19,011 nt of DNA from an uncultured Prevotella sp. (GCA_900769055.1 CAAGFF010000082.1:1-19011); one strand, 5' to 3'; shown: positions 7,846 to 15,701, counted from the stretch's first letter. Notes: generated by a model not told the origin, from the letters alone. A program made the numbers and translations.

Positions 7846-9030
7846 TTAATTCAATATCTCACTAATTTCCTCAACGTTGCCATCGTTGGTGGCGGGCTTT
7901 ATGCGAAGCAATCTGCATAGCAACGGATACACGTCAACGTTCCTGAAGTGCGGTATTTCCAAATGCTTGAAATCAGGTCCTATGGCGCGGAACAGGGCGT
8001 GCATGTCAAAATTGTCAGGGTCGAAACCATGCATGCCACCACCTTGCAAATCCCTCTCGTCGATAATATAACCGAGATCTGGATTTACGACCACTTCTCC
8101 TATCCTTGGATTGGTACCGTAGTTAAGTCTTGCTGGAATGCCATCTTTTTTCCATACCGTAGCATGGTCAAGCCCTTGCAGGGCATTGTACACAGAGTCT
8201 ACGAACCCTTCACGACAATAGATGTTTGCAGGCAGATTTCCGTCAATTTTCTCTATCCAATCAGGTTTTAGCCTGTGAGCTATCTTTACGCTGTTGCCTG
8301 CTCCAACCCAGCTCATACCATGGTCGGACAAAACAATCAGGTTCACTCTGTCAGCAATAGGCAATTGCACCAATTTTTTATAGAAATCCGTAAGCAGGGA
8401 GTCTATATGTCCTATAACAGTTCTGGTTTTCTTGCTGAACGGACCATATTCATGACCATATGAGTCGGGCTGTTCGTAATATGCCATTACCAAATCTGGT
8501 CGCTGGCTTTCAGGCAGACTCAGCTGACCGATTACCCCATTAAGCCTTTCTTCTATTGTCAGGCGTGGTTTCTGGTCATATATATAAAATGTGTTAGGAT
8601 ATTGTCCTCCGACTTTAACATCAGAACCAGGCCAGTAGAAAACGGCTGTACATAGCCCCTGCTTCTGTGCCGTAACCCAGATAGGCTCACCGCCATAGTA
8701 AACGGGATTGATTTTTTGTTCGGGATTACCGAGTGAGAAACTCTCGCCTGTTGTTCTGTCCAAGAAACTATTGGCAACGATACCATGATGGTCTGGATAT
8801 AATCCGGTAGCTATTGTATAATGGTTAGGAAACGTCTTGGAAGGGTATGATGGTATAAGAGCCGATTTCACGCCTTTATCAGCCATCATATCCATGAATG
8901 GCGAATCATACCACTCCGGATAGTCCCATCTGTAGCCATCAAGAGAAATAACCACAGTATAGTGTTTTTGAGCTGTTGCCGTACAAAAGATTGACAACAT
9001 CAAAACAATAATAAATACAAGTTTCCTCAT
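7846..9030 (-). CDS. Secreted nucleotide pyrophosphatase/phosphodiesterase (NPP family)
   Basis: A 394-residue alkaline-phosphatase-superfamily enzyme of the type I phosphodiesterase/nucleotide pyrophosphatase group, predicted periplasmic. A signal peptide ends at ATAQ (residue 21). The two-metal site is complete: D31 in ISLDGYR, nucleophile T66 in PSKTFPNHY, D189 and H193 in QPDSYGHEYGP, D236-H237 in LSDHGM and H334 in GGMHGFDP. Length fits the single-domain bacterial NPPs. It is the first gene of the leftward operon, with its own promoter. In a polysaccharide operon it may remove phosphodiester or nucleotide substituents, but that is inference; general nucleotide scavenging is equally possible. 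Confidence 0.9.
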   Translation of the reverse strand: MRKLVFIIVLMLSIFCTATAQKHYTVVISLDGYRWDYPEWYDSPFMDMMADKGVKSALIPSYPSKTFPNHYTIATGLYPDHHGIVANSFLDRTTGESFSLGNPEQKINPVYYGGEPIWVTAQKQGLCTAVFYWPGSDVKVGGQYPNTFYIYDQKPRLTIEERLNGVIGQLSLPESQRPDLVMAYYEQPDSYGHEYGPFSKKTRTVIGHIDSLLTDFYKKLVQLPIADRVNLIVLSDHGMSWVGAGNSVKIAHRLKPDWIEKIDGNLPANIYCREGFVDSVYNALQGLDHATVWKKDGIPARLNYGTNPRIGEVVVNPDLGYIIDERDLQGGGMHGFDPDNFDMHALFRAIGPDFKHLEIPHFRNVDVYPLLCRLLRIKPATNDGNVEEISEILN

Positions 9031-9058
9031 TATGCTATTCTTAGTTTTTATATGTCTG

Positions 9059-9089
9059 CAAAGTTAGCTTAAAAAAACAAAAGAAACAA
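9059..9089 (-). promoter_or_regulatory. Promoter of the uronate catabolic operon
   Basis: On the minus strand, TTG (9087-9089) is followed after exactly 20 bp by TAACTTTG (9059-9066), a full match to the Bacteroidetes -33/-7 consensus. Transcription would start near 9052, about 22 bases before the ATG of the phosphodiesterase gene. Confidence 0.8.
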
Positions 9090-9186
9090 GCATACAACAC
9101 ATTTTTTTGATATTAAGACTAATGAATTGTCAACTCTCTCTGTTTTTCATTACTTGAAAGCTGTCAACATACAGGGTAGGGGCACT

Positions 9187-9216
9187 CTGGTGTAATTATC
9201 CCTACAAATACACCAG
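9187..9216. promoter_or_regulatory. Candidate operator dyad in the divergent region
   Basis: CTGGTGTA (9187-9194) and TACACCAG (9209-9216) are perfect inverted 8-mers separated by 14 bp. The centre-to-centre distance is 22 bp, as for two half-sites on one face of the helix. It lies about 100 bp upstream of the leftward -33 element and about 130 bp upstream of the rightward -7 box, so it could serve either gene set. Confidence 0.5.
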
Positions 9217-9342
9217 TAATACAAACCTTAAGAAAGTATAATTAATTAGGGTTATGACTAACTGTTTAAGAACAAAATTGAGAACTTAAGTTTTTTTAAT
9301 AATTTTTTCTCCTATTAATTCGGTTATATAAAATCTTTTCTT

Positions 9343-9350
9343 TAATTTTG
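9343..9350 (+). promoter_or_regulatory. Bacteroidetes -7 box for the AraC-type regulator
   Basis: TAATTTTG matches TAnnTTTG. The -33 position carries TTC instead of TTG near 9319-9321. Transcription would start around 9357, giving a leader of just under 30 bases before the ATG at 9385. Confidence 0.55.
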
Positions 9351-9384
9351 CGAAAAATTCTAAGAACTAAAGGTAATTATTACT

Positions 9385-9894
9385 ATGGGAAAGTACAACA
9401 TTACAGAGCGTAAGGAGAAGGAAGCTGCCTATCGCACATTGGTAAGTCCCAAGCTCATGGATGAGCTGAAGGAGAGAATACTCGAGATTATTCTTATACA
9501 GAAGAAGTATAAGGATAAGGATTATTCGGCCAAGAAGCTGGCCGAGGATCTCGGGACAAACACCCGCTACATCTCGGCTGTCGTAAATGTTCGTTTCCAC
9601 ACTAACTACACCTCTTTCGTCAACAAGTTCCGCATTGAGGAAGCTATGACCCTGCTTGTGGACAAGCGTTATCAGGATTTGAACATGGAAGATATTTCTG
9701 ATATGGTAGGCTTTTCCAATAGGCAGTCGTTCTATGCTTCGTTCTATAAAATCAATGGAATGACTCCACGTGACTACAAGATGAACCACCTTGCCCAGCA
9801 CCCCTCACTATTGGAGAAGCCAAAGAAACGCGGCAGAAAGCCCGGCTCTAAAAACAAAGTAAAAGATGTCACAACACAAGAAAACAACGCATAA
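9385..9894 (+). CDS. AraC-type DNA-binding protein with C-terminal AT-hook
   Basis: A 169-residue transcription regulator made mostly of an AraC/XylS helix-turn-helix domain. The first HTH spans about 47-68 (YSAKKLAEDLGTNTRYISAV) and the second about 98-132, ending in the family hallmark GFSNRQSFYASFYKINGMTPRDY. There is no ligand-binding domain ahead of it; the N-terminal 45 residues are charged and probably helical. The tail KKRGRKPGSKNK (147-158) is an AT-hook-like minor-groove motif, RGRKPG in place of RGRPxG. It is divergent from the uronate operon, and its 3' end overlaps the peptidase start by 29 bases, so the two are probably co-translated. Its targets could be the divergent operon, its own promoter or neither. 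Confidence 0.85.
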   Translation: MGKYNITERKEKEAAYRTLVSPKLMDELKERILEIILIQKKYKDKDYSAKKLAEDLGTNTRYISAVVNVRFHTNYTSFVNKFRIEEAMTLLVDKRYQDLNMEDISDMVGFSNRQSFYASFYKINGMTPRDYKMNHLAQHPSLLEKPKKRGRKPGSKNKVKDVTTQENNA

Positions 9895-11857
9895 CGACAA
9901 CTCATTCTGCTACAGTGGCGAACGCTTTGCTGACATACAGATGCTCAGATACCGTCTGAATGGATTCGAAGAGCTACCGTTGCAGAAGAAAAAATACATA
10001 TTCTATCTAAGTGAGGCAACATTGGCCGGTAGGGATATCACTACCGACCAATTTGGTTTTTATAACCTGCGTATACGAAAAGCTCTGGAAGCCGTATACC
10101 AACACTATATTGGAGACAGAACGTCTGAGGAGTTCAAAGCTCTAGTGATATACCTCAAGAGAGTGTGGTTCTCCAACGGCATATATCATCATTATGGATG
10201 CGAGAAGTTCACACCAGACTTCACAGAGTATTTCTTCCGTCAAGCCGTAAGCAGCATCAATCCTTCTTTACTGCCGTTGAATGATGGCGAGACAACGGAG
10301 GCATTGCTTGACACCCTTGTTCCTATCATCTTCAATCCTGACATTCTGCCTAAACGCGTAAACAAGGCTGATGGTCAGGACTTGGTATTGTCCTCTGCAT
10401 GCAATTATTATATAGGTGTAACCCAGGCAGAGGTTGAGGAGTATTATGGCAAACTGAAGGAGGAGGCAGGAGAGCGGCCACCCTCGTTTGGACTAAACTC
10501 ACGATTGATTAAAACGGATAATGGCTTGAAAGAAGAACTATGGACAGCCAACGGACTCTACTCTGCTGCTATCAAGCACATTATTGATTGTCTTCGCAAG
10601 GCTTCCGACTATGCGGAGAACGAGCAGCAGAAGCATGTCATATCGTTACTCGTAAACTATTACGAAACAGGCGATTTACTTACTTTTGATGAATATTCCA
10701 TCGAATGGCTTAAAGAGCAGGAAGGAATGGTTGACTTCATCAATGGTTTCATTGAGGTTTATGGCGATCCACTTGGCATAAAGGCTTCTTGGGAAGGCAT
10801 TGTAGAATACAAGGACTTAGAGGCCACCCGTCGCACCCGCGCCATCAGTAACAATGCACAATGGTTTGAGGACCACTCGCCCGTTGACTCCCGGTTTAAG
10901 AAGAAAAACGTGCGTGGCGTTACTGCGAATGTTGTTTGCGCAGCAATGCTTGGAGGCGACGAATATCCTTCAACAGCCATAGGAATAAATCTTCCTAACG
11001 CAGACTGGATAAGGGCAGAACATGGCTCTAAGAGTGTGACTATAGGTAATATAACGGAAGCATACAACAAGGCCGCTCATGGCAACGGCTTCCTTGAAGA
11101 GTATGTAATCGACAAAGCAACGCTTTCCATAATCAACCAGTATGGCGACCTGTGTGATGAGCTGCATACAGACCTTCACGAGTGTCTTGGACATGGTAGC
11201 GGCCAATTGTTGCCAGGGGTGGACCCAGATGCCCTAAAGGCGTATGGCAATACCATTGAGGAAGCACGTGCAGACCTCTATGGTCTTTACTATATTGCCG
11301 ATGAGAAGCTCATCGAGCTGGGGCTTTTGCCCAATGCCCATGCGTATCATTCACATTATTATACCTACATGCTCAATGGCCTGATGACACAACTGGTCCG
11401 CATAAAAGAGGGAAATGTCATCGAAGAGGCACACATGCGCAACCGTGCTCTCATTGCCCGCTGGGTGTATGAGCATTCAGATGGCGCTGTCAGAATGGTG
11501 AAGCATAATGGAAAGACTTATATAGAAATTAATGACTACACCCGTCTGCGTGCCCTGTTTGCCGAATTGCTGGCTGAGGTACAGAGAATAAAGAGTGAGG
11601 GAGACTACGATGCTGCCCGTAACCTTGTTGAGACATACGGCATTACGATTGATGCGGAACTGCACAAGGAGGTACTCAACCGATACCGCCTACTTAATAT
11701 CGCACCATACAAAGGTTTTCTTAATCCGTGGCTCAAACCCGTTTTCGATGCCAATGGTGAGATATCCGACATTGTACCCGATTATTCTGAAACATACGAT
11801 GAGCAGATGCTAAGATACAGTCATGACTATGGCTTTCTAATGAAAGTTGAATGTTGA
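9866..11857 (+). CDS. Dipeptidyl peptidase III (M49 zinc peptidase)
   Basis: A 663-residue cytosolic zinc exopeptidase that removes dipeptides from the N termini of oligopeptides. The M49 signature H438-E-C-L-G-H443 and the downstream EEARAD segment (465-470, third ligand E466) are intact, and the 28-residue gap between first and third ligand fits the shorter bacterial enzymes. No signal peptide is seen. The start at 9866 lies inside the regulator gene; it was kept because conserved sequence (FADIQMLRYRL) begins before the next Met at residue 26. The C terminus KVEC and stop are written by the first heptamer of a GTTGAAT repeat array, so the last residues are probably not native. Confidence 0.93.
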   Translation: MSQHKKTTHNDNSFCYSGERFADIQMLRYRLNGFEELPLQKKKYIFYLSEATLAGRDITTDQFGFYNLRIRKALEAVYQHYIGDRTSEEFKALVIYLKRVWFSNGIYHHYGCEKFTPDFTEYFFRQAVSSINPSLLPLNDGETTEALLDTLVPIIFNPDILPKRVNKADGQDLVLSSACNYYIGVTQAEVEEYYGKLKEEAGERPPSFGLNSRLIKTDNGLKEELWTANGLYSAAIKHIIDCLRKASDYAENEQQKHVISLLVNYYETGDLLTFDEYSIEWLKEQEGMVDFINGFIEVYGDPLGIKASWEGIVEYKDLEATRRTRAISNNAQWFEDHSPVDSRFKKKNVRGVTANVVCAAMLGGDEYPSTAIGINLPNADWIRAEHGSKSVTIGNITEAYNKAAHGNGFLEEYVIDKATLSIINQYGDLCDELHTDLHECLGHGSGQLLPGVDPDALKAYGNTIEEARADLYGLYYIADEKLIELGLLPNAHAYHSHYYTYMLNGLMTQLVRIKEGNVIEEAHMRNRALIARWVYEHSDGAVRMVKHNGKTYIEINDYTRLRALFAELLAEVQRIKSEGDYDAARNLVETYGITIDAELHKEVLNRYRLLNIAPYKGFLNPWLKPVFDANGEISDIVPDYSETYDEQMLRYSHDYGFLMKVEC

Positions 11858-11887
11858 ATGTTGAATGTTTAATGTTAAGTGTTTAAT
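11846..11887 (+). repeat. Six tandem heptamers (GTTGAAT type) over the peptidase stop codon
   Basis: Exactly six 7-bp units: GTTGAAT three times, then GTTTAAT, GTTAAGT and GTTTAAT. The peptidase stop TGA (11855-11857) lies in the second unit. It belongs to a composite repeat region that continues to 12133. Confidence 0.9.
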
Positions 11888-11901
11888 GGGACCCTCCCCA
11901 G

Positions 11902-11920
11902 CCCTCCCTTAAAGGGAGGG
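11902..11920. repeat. CCCTCCC/GGGAGGG inverted repeat
   Basis: Perfect 9-bp arms CCCTCCCTT (11902-11910) and AAGGGAGGG (11912-11920) are separated by one base and preceded by GGGACCCTCCCCAG. No T-run follows, so it is unlikely to be an efficient intrinsic terminator. This resembles intergenic GC-rich dyads common in Prevotella genomes. Confidence 0.7.
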
Positions 11921-11926
11921 AGAACT

Positions 11927-12073
11927 CAAAGGTCAAAGGTCAAAGGACTAAGGTCTAAGGTCAAAGGTCAAAGGACTAAGGTCTAAGGTCCAAGGTCTAA
12001 AGACTAAGGTCAAAGGTCTAAGGTCTAAGGTCTAAGGTCTAAGATCAAAGGACTAAGGACTAAGGACTAAGGT
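11927..12073 (+). repeat. About 21 tandem heptamers (WAAGGWC type)
   Basis: A 147-bp run of degenerate 7-bp units (CAAAGGT, CTAAGGT, CTAAGGA, CCAAGGT), with 7-bp phase kept throughout. It has no reading frame of interest and no start. A shorter copy in the opposite orientation occurs at 17115-17167. Unit number is likely to vary between strains. Confidence 0.92.
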
Positions 12074-12074
12074 T

Positions 12075-12133
12075 GGGGACCCCCCACTGGGGGGCAGGGG
12101 GGCTTTCTCTTCGCTGGGGGGCAGGGGGGCTTT
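12075..12133. repeat. G-rich dyad and tandem copy, potential G-quadruplex
   Basis: A dyad CCCCCC-ACT-GGGGGG is followed by CAGGGGGGCTTT. The block CTGGGGGGCAGGGGGGCTTT occurs twice (12087-12106 and 12114-12133), 27 bp apart. Four six-G tracts therefore lie on the coding strand 25-65 bases before the start of the next gene. A near-identical element lies inside the imelysin gene at 16991-17019. Confidence 0.8.
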
Positions 12134-12154
12134 GCTTAATTATATTATAAGTAT

Positions 12155-12775
12155 ATGGTAGAAGAAATTAACGAGAAACTGAAAGAGATTAAACGTTCAT
12201 TCCGTTCTGTCATGAATGGAGTGGCCAGCCACTCTATGCGCGAGAAAGGAGTGGGGTATAAACTGAACTGGGGAGTAAGCTTGGTGCATCTTCGGGAAAT
12301 GGCTGACAACTACGGCAAGGATTACGACCTTGCCATAGCATTGTGGAAAGAAGACATCCGTGAATGCAAGATACTCGCTACCCTCATCATGCCTGCCGAT
12401 CAGCTGCTTCCCGAGGTTGCAGACATCTGGCTTGAGCAGACAACATCACAGGAACTGGCAGAGATGCTTGCCGTCAACCTGCTGAAAGACGTCAGCTATG
12501 CACCAGAGATAGCATATCGCTGGATAGCTTCCGACAAGGATATACCTCAGATATGCGGGTTCAGCATCCTTTCCAGGTTATTCATGAATAAACAGGAACC
12601 CAACGAGCGTGGCATCAACGAGTTTCTTGACCAAGCCATCACAGCAATGCAAGGCAAGAGCATGGGCGTAAGCCATGCTGCATGGAACTGCGTTAACCGT
12701 TTCGCAGACCTCGGTGAGGACTATGAGGCTTTAGCGCAAAAGGCATTGCGCCAAGCCGGCATTGACCTTTTATAA
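12155..12775 (+). CDS. Helical-repeat protein resembling AlkD-type DNA alkylation repair proteins
   Basis: A 206-residue, all-helical-looking cytosolic protein with no signal peptide or membrane segment. The segment GVSLVHLREMADNYGKDYDLAIALWKE (residues 40-66 approximately), then ECKILATLIM, resembles DNA alkylation repair enzymes built of HEAT-like repeats (AlkD/AlkC group), where LW...E...A is a typical repeat signature. A tryptophan-containing HAAWNCVNR lies near the C terminus. Catalytic residues could not be assigned with confidence, so the glycosylase function is tentative; a non-catalytic HEAT-repeat protein is the alternative. No clear -7 box is seen upstream; the leader is the G-rich repeat. 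It ends 19 bp from the converging haem-lyase gene. Confidence 0.7.
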   Translation: MVEEINEKLKEIKRSFRSVMNGVASHSMREKGVGYKLNWGVSLVHLREMADNYGKDYDLAIALWKEDIRECKILATLIMPADQLLPEVADIWLEQTTSQELAEMLAVNLLKDVSYAPEIAYRWIASDKDIPQICGFSILSRLFMNKQEPNERGINEFLDQAITAMQGKSMGVSHAAWNCVNRFADLGEDYEALAQKALRQAGIDLL

Positions 12776-12785
12776 CCCATAAGGA

Positions 12786-12813
12786 CATGCACGGCTATGC
12801 ATAGCTGTGCATG
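12786..12813. terminator. 28-bp near-perfect palindrome between converging genes
   Basis: The sequence from CATGCACGGC to TAGCTGTGCATG is symmetrical at 13 of 14 base pairs, the exception being a G-T pair that would wobble in RNA. It covers the last codons and TAG stop of the haem-lyase gene (12795-12797) and starts 11 bases past the stop of the gene on the other strand. There is no T-run, so it may be a bidirectional 3'-end structure instead of a classical intrinsic terminator. Confidence 0.6.
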
Positions 12814-13958
12814 CCACCCATCAGCATGTTTACTCCCCAATAAGTGATGGCTACGGTCAGTAAGGATATTATAATATAAAGATGATATACCTTGGGCCGC
12901 GAAAACAGAGGAATGAGCCTGTTGTGCAAAGGTACAGCATAAACCATAAGTGTTATCAGCGCCCACGTCTCCTTAGGGTCCCAGCTCCAGTAGCATCCCC
13001 AGCTGACATTTGCCCATATAGCTCCAACAAATATCCCCGCAGCACTCATCCCTACGCTTCCTGTCAGTAGCCATCTGTGCATGGCCATCACGCCACGCTT
13101 ACGGATCAGGGCAACAACAGATGCCACAAAGGTGCAGATGGCAAGACCATAACCAGCAATCATCAGCGATACATGTATGCCGAAGAAGCCTGTGCGCAGT
13201 ACAGGCTCAACCTCGTTAGCATCAAGGTATGAGGTGTTGAACCACAATGCCAGCATCGCTGTAGACAGCAGTACTGTCAGCATCGCAATCCTCCTCTTCC
13301 TGTCCCGTGCCCTCCGAGCCATGCACAGCAGCAGGCCGACAAACAACATACCATATCCTGCATAGGTTACGGCAGTACCCGTTCGGTCATCGTTAACCGC
13401 CAGCGTCGACACACCTCTCTGCGGACTATATTTCATCTGGTAGAACCTTATTCCCTTGTGCTCATAGATATTGTTCATGCTTATAGTTACTCTCGACGTT
13501 TTACCAGTTGCATCATCAACAATCTCCACCTCAGATAGATAGTCCTTTGGCCTCATGCTCTCTGGGTATCTCACTATCCGGAAGGTATCGAGCGACATCG
13601 TTAACGGCATGTCCATGTATGCTCCGTCCTCATTGTTCACATACATCGACATCACATCACCTTTGGCCAATTCCAGTGTTCCCCGTTTTGCCGTCAGCCA
13701 TGTGATACCAGCACCTGTTAGTATTACTATGAGAGCCACATGAGTCAATATAACCGGAAACGACTTCAGACGAGGCCGCGTCCTGGCATATACACAGGCA
13801 CCACACAACGCCATTACAGCCCAGAGCGTAGCAAACCACCATGAGCTATAATAGCAGCTGTAGGCATAAGCCGAACCATTCCCGTTCTCAGCAATGGTTG
13901 CAAGAGCCATAGCGAGAACGAGAATGGTATAGCAAAAGAAAGTTATTTTGAGAATCAT
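12795..13958 (-). CDS. Compact ResB-CcsA fusion, system II cytochrome c haem lyase
   Basis: A 387-residue inner-membrane protein predicted to deliver haem and attach it to CxxCH motifs outside the membrane. The N-terminal half is ResB-like: three membrane segments (about 4-23, 39-58, 67-88), an external domain with the NNIYEHKGIRFYQ signature, and a fourth segment near 200. The C-terminal half is CcsA-like: several membrane segments, FGIHVSLMIAGYG with a candidate haem-ligand His, the tryptophan-rich WWD-type motif W320-GCYWSWDPKETW, and VPLHNR with another His. Known CcsBA fusions are far longer (over 600 residues), so this is a minimal form with a trimmed ResB part. It lies 12 bp after the di-haem cytochrome gene, its presumed client. 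Confidence 0.88.
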   Translation of the reverse strand: MILKITFFCYTILVLAMALATIAENGNGSAYAYSCYYSSWWFATLWAVMALCGACVYARTRPRLKSFPVILTHVALIVILTGAGITWLTAKRGTLELAKGDVMSMYVNNEDGAYMDMPLTMSLDTFRIVRYPESMRPKDYLSEVEIVDDATGKTSRVTISMNNIYEHKGIRFYQMKYSPQRGVSTLAVNDDRTGTAVTYAGYGMLFVGLLLCMARRARDRKRRIAMLTVLLSTAMLALWFNTSYLDANEVEPVLRTGFFGIHVSLMIAGYGLAICTFVASVVALIRKRGVMAMHRWLLTGSVGMSAAGIFVGAIWANVSWGCYWSWDPKETWALITLMVYAVPLHNRLIPLFSRPKVYHLYIIISLLTVAITYWGVNMLMGGMHSYA

Positions 13959-13970
13959 CGTATGCTCGTA

Positions 13971-15701
13971 TTATATCGCCCTAAGAAACTTCACCAGAGC
14001 GTCTCTGTCAGACTTTGGCAGGTAGTAGAATTTGGCCGCGCTCCAGTAAGCGTCACTCTTCTTGCTGTATGCATGCCACATTATTGCCTCTATCTCGTTC
14101 CTTGCCCTACAGTCGTGCAGCCTGTCCTCAGCACCAGTATTGAGCAAGCTCAGTCCACGTCCCCATAGAGGTGTTGTCCTGCACCAGCTGCCATGTATTC
14201 CATTCTTCATGTAGAGGCGATGCTGAAGCATGTCCGTATAAGGATAGATAACTTGGTTGGGATAACGTGGCAGAACTTTATCATTGTCCTTAACTATGGA
14301 TGGTGCCCAGTAATCATCATTACCTGTTGTCCATTTTGGCTTATGGCATGATGCGCAGCCAATCTCGTTGAACACCTGCTTGCCTCTCTGCACCTCGCTA
14401 TTGTTCAGGTTGCGCGCTCTCGGAACAGCAAGTCCACGATGCCACACCATATACTCATGGAAATTATCGTCAGACATCTCTGGCTTGAAGCAATAATAGT
14501 CGTTGTCGAACTGATCTGTCTTGGGGTCAAGCAATGCCCTGACAGCGGCAGATATACCCTCAGTCGTACCGTCAGCGAAGTATGGCGATGTCGGGTCAGC
14601 CTTAATCCTGTCTATGACCAAAGTATTTCGGCACATTGCCTCTGCCCATGCTGACGTAGTGTACAGATAGTGCCTGTCGCTACGTGTGACATTAGGAATA
14701 TTCCACATGGCGTTGGCACCAGCTCCGTCCTGTAGCGAAGCACGCGTCATGGCGTAAGTAAACCGCTTTATCTTCTTCGTTCCATCAGCCAGAGTATACC
14801 ATGCTCCGCTTGCCCAATCGTTGTCGGCGGCATTCCAGAAGTTGGGGTTAAGAACCGTGCTAACGTCCGTACCCCTTGCCAAGGCTGCTGCTGCCTGCCT
14901 CCTGTATTCCTCTCTCAGGCTGTCCTCAGGAATGGCGTCGAGCAGTCCCGTTCCGTAAAGGCCAATCGTTGACTCCAGCCTTACGGTGTAGTTGGTGGGA
15001 ATAGGGTAGGTGTTGAATGCCGTGGCATCGATGGATATCTCCGGATATATCAGCTCGTATGCCTCACCATCAGGGAATGTCATTGGCAAACCACTTTCCA
15101 TGACATCAATGTTGAGCCATTCAAGATGGATGCCGCTCTCGTCAACAGGTGGAAGGAAGGGATATGTGGCCCGTGTCTGCGGCATACCCGTCACCTCGCT
15201 TATATACGGCCCGTCATCATCGTTAGCCCCATTGTTGGGATGATAAATCACAAGCAGATAACCGTTGCCACGTTGGTCGGCATCGTACTTCTGTACCCTC
15301 TTGCCGTGACCATAGCCTGGATGGCAGTCTATGCACGATGTGCGGACATAGGCCGGTCCCAGACCCGAGAAATCCTTCGTGGTGCTCGTAGGCTGGAAAT
15401 CATGCTCAAAGAGTATTTCTCCCCGTCTGAAGGCAGCTATCAGACCAGCATTGTCTATGGCTGGAGTCTCATCCTCATAGCATGAGGCCGTGGTGTTGAG
15501 AGTTGTTCCAAGCTCACCGCCGGGGAACCATTCCGAAGCATCGAAATTGCCCACCGCCTGGCCAATGTACGAATAGTCGTCATTGCCGGTCATGTCCGCC
15601 AAATCATCATTCACGTCATCATCACTACAAGCCGTCATGCTCATCGCAATAGCTGCCACGAGGGCAAGTGTAAGCAGGCTGTGTATATAGTTCTTTTTCA
15701 T
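13971..15701 (-). CDS. Di-haem c-type lipoprotein, DHOR (thiol oxidoreductase-like) family
   Basis: A 576-residue lipoprotein with two c-type haem sites, C123-I-D-C126-H127 and C449-A-S-C452-H453, which is the pattern of the di-haem oxidoreductase (DHOR, formerly DUF1111) family. The first is preceded by FSGLGPAYVRTSC and the C terminus has RLHDCRARNEIEAIMWH, both family landmarks. A type II signal peptide ends at C25, followed by SDDDVNDD, which resembles the acidic signal that sends Bacteroidetes lipoproteins to the cell surface. It lies 13 bp after imelysin and 12 bp before the haem lyase. Imelysin-DHOR pairs occur near iron-uptake genes in Pseudomonas. Surface electron transfer, perhaps ferric reduction, is inferred. 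The family name 'thiol oxidoreductase' is not direct evidence of activity. Confidence 0.88.
   Translation of the reverse strand: MKKNYIHSLLTLALVAAIAMSMTACSDDDVNDDLADMTGNDDYSYIGQAVGNFDASEWFPGGELGTTLNTTASCYEDETPAIDNAGLIAAFRRGEILFEHDFQPTSTTKDFSGLGPAYVRTSCIDCHPGYGHGKRVQKYDADQRGNGYLLVIYHPNNGANDDDGPYISEVTGMPQTRATYPFLPPVDESGIHLEWLNIDVMESGLPMTFPDGEAYELIYPEISIDATAFNTYPIPTNYTVRLESTIGLYGTGLLDAIPEDSLREEYRRQAAAALARGTDVSTVLNPNFWNAADNDWASGAWYTLADGTKKIKRFTYAMTRASLQDGAGANAMWNIPNVTRSDRHYLYTTSAWAEAMCRNTLVIDRIKADPTSPYFADGTTEGISAAVRALLDPKTDQFDNDYYCFKPEMSDDNFHEYMVWHRGLAVPRARNLNNSEVQRGKQVFNEIGCASCHKPKWTTGNDDYWAPSIVKDNDKVLPRYPNQVIYPYTDMLQHRLYMKNGIHGSWCRTTPLWGRGLSLLNTGAEDRLHDCRARNEIEAIMWHAYSKKSDAYWSAAKFYYLPKSDRDALVKFLRAI

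Larger units (their letters stand above)
9031..9384. other. Divergent regulatory region between the uronate operon and the AraC-type gene
   Basis: No gene is evident in this 354-bp AT-rich stretch. It carries the promoter of the leftward operon (9059-9089), the promoter box of the rightward regulator (9343-9350), a perfect 8-bp inverted repeat (9187-9216) and a direct repeat TGTCAAC at 9128-9134 and 9162-9168, 34 bp apart. The T- and A-rich section 9290-9320 is a plausible target for an AT-hook protein. Confidence 0.6.

Noticed and set aside
11902..11920. CCCTCCC dyad as an intrinsic terminator
   Set aside because: Stable arms but a one-base loop and no following T-run.
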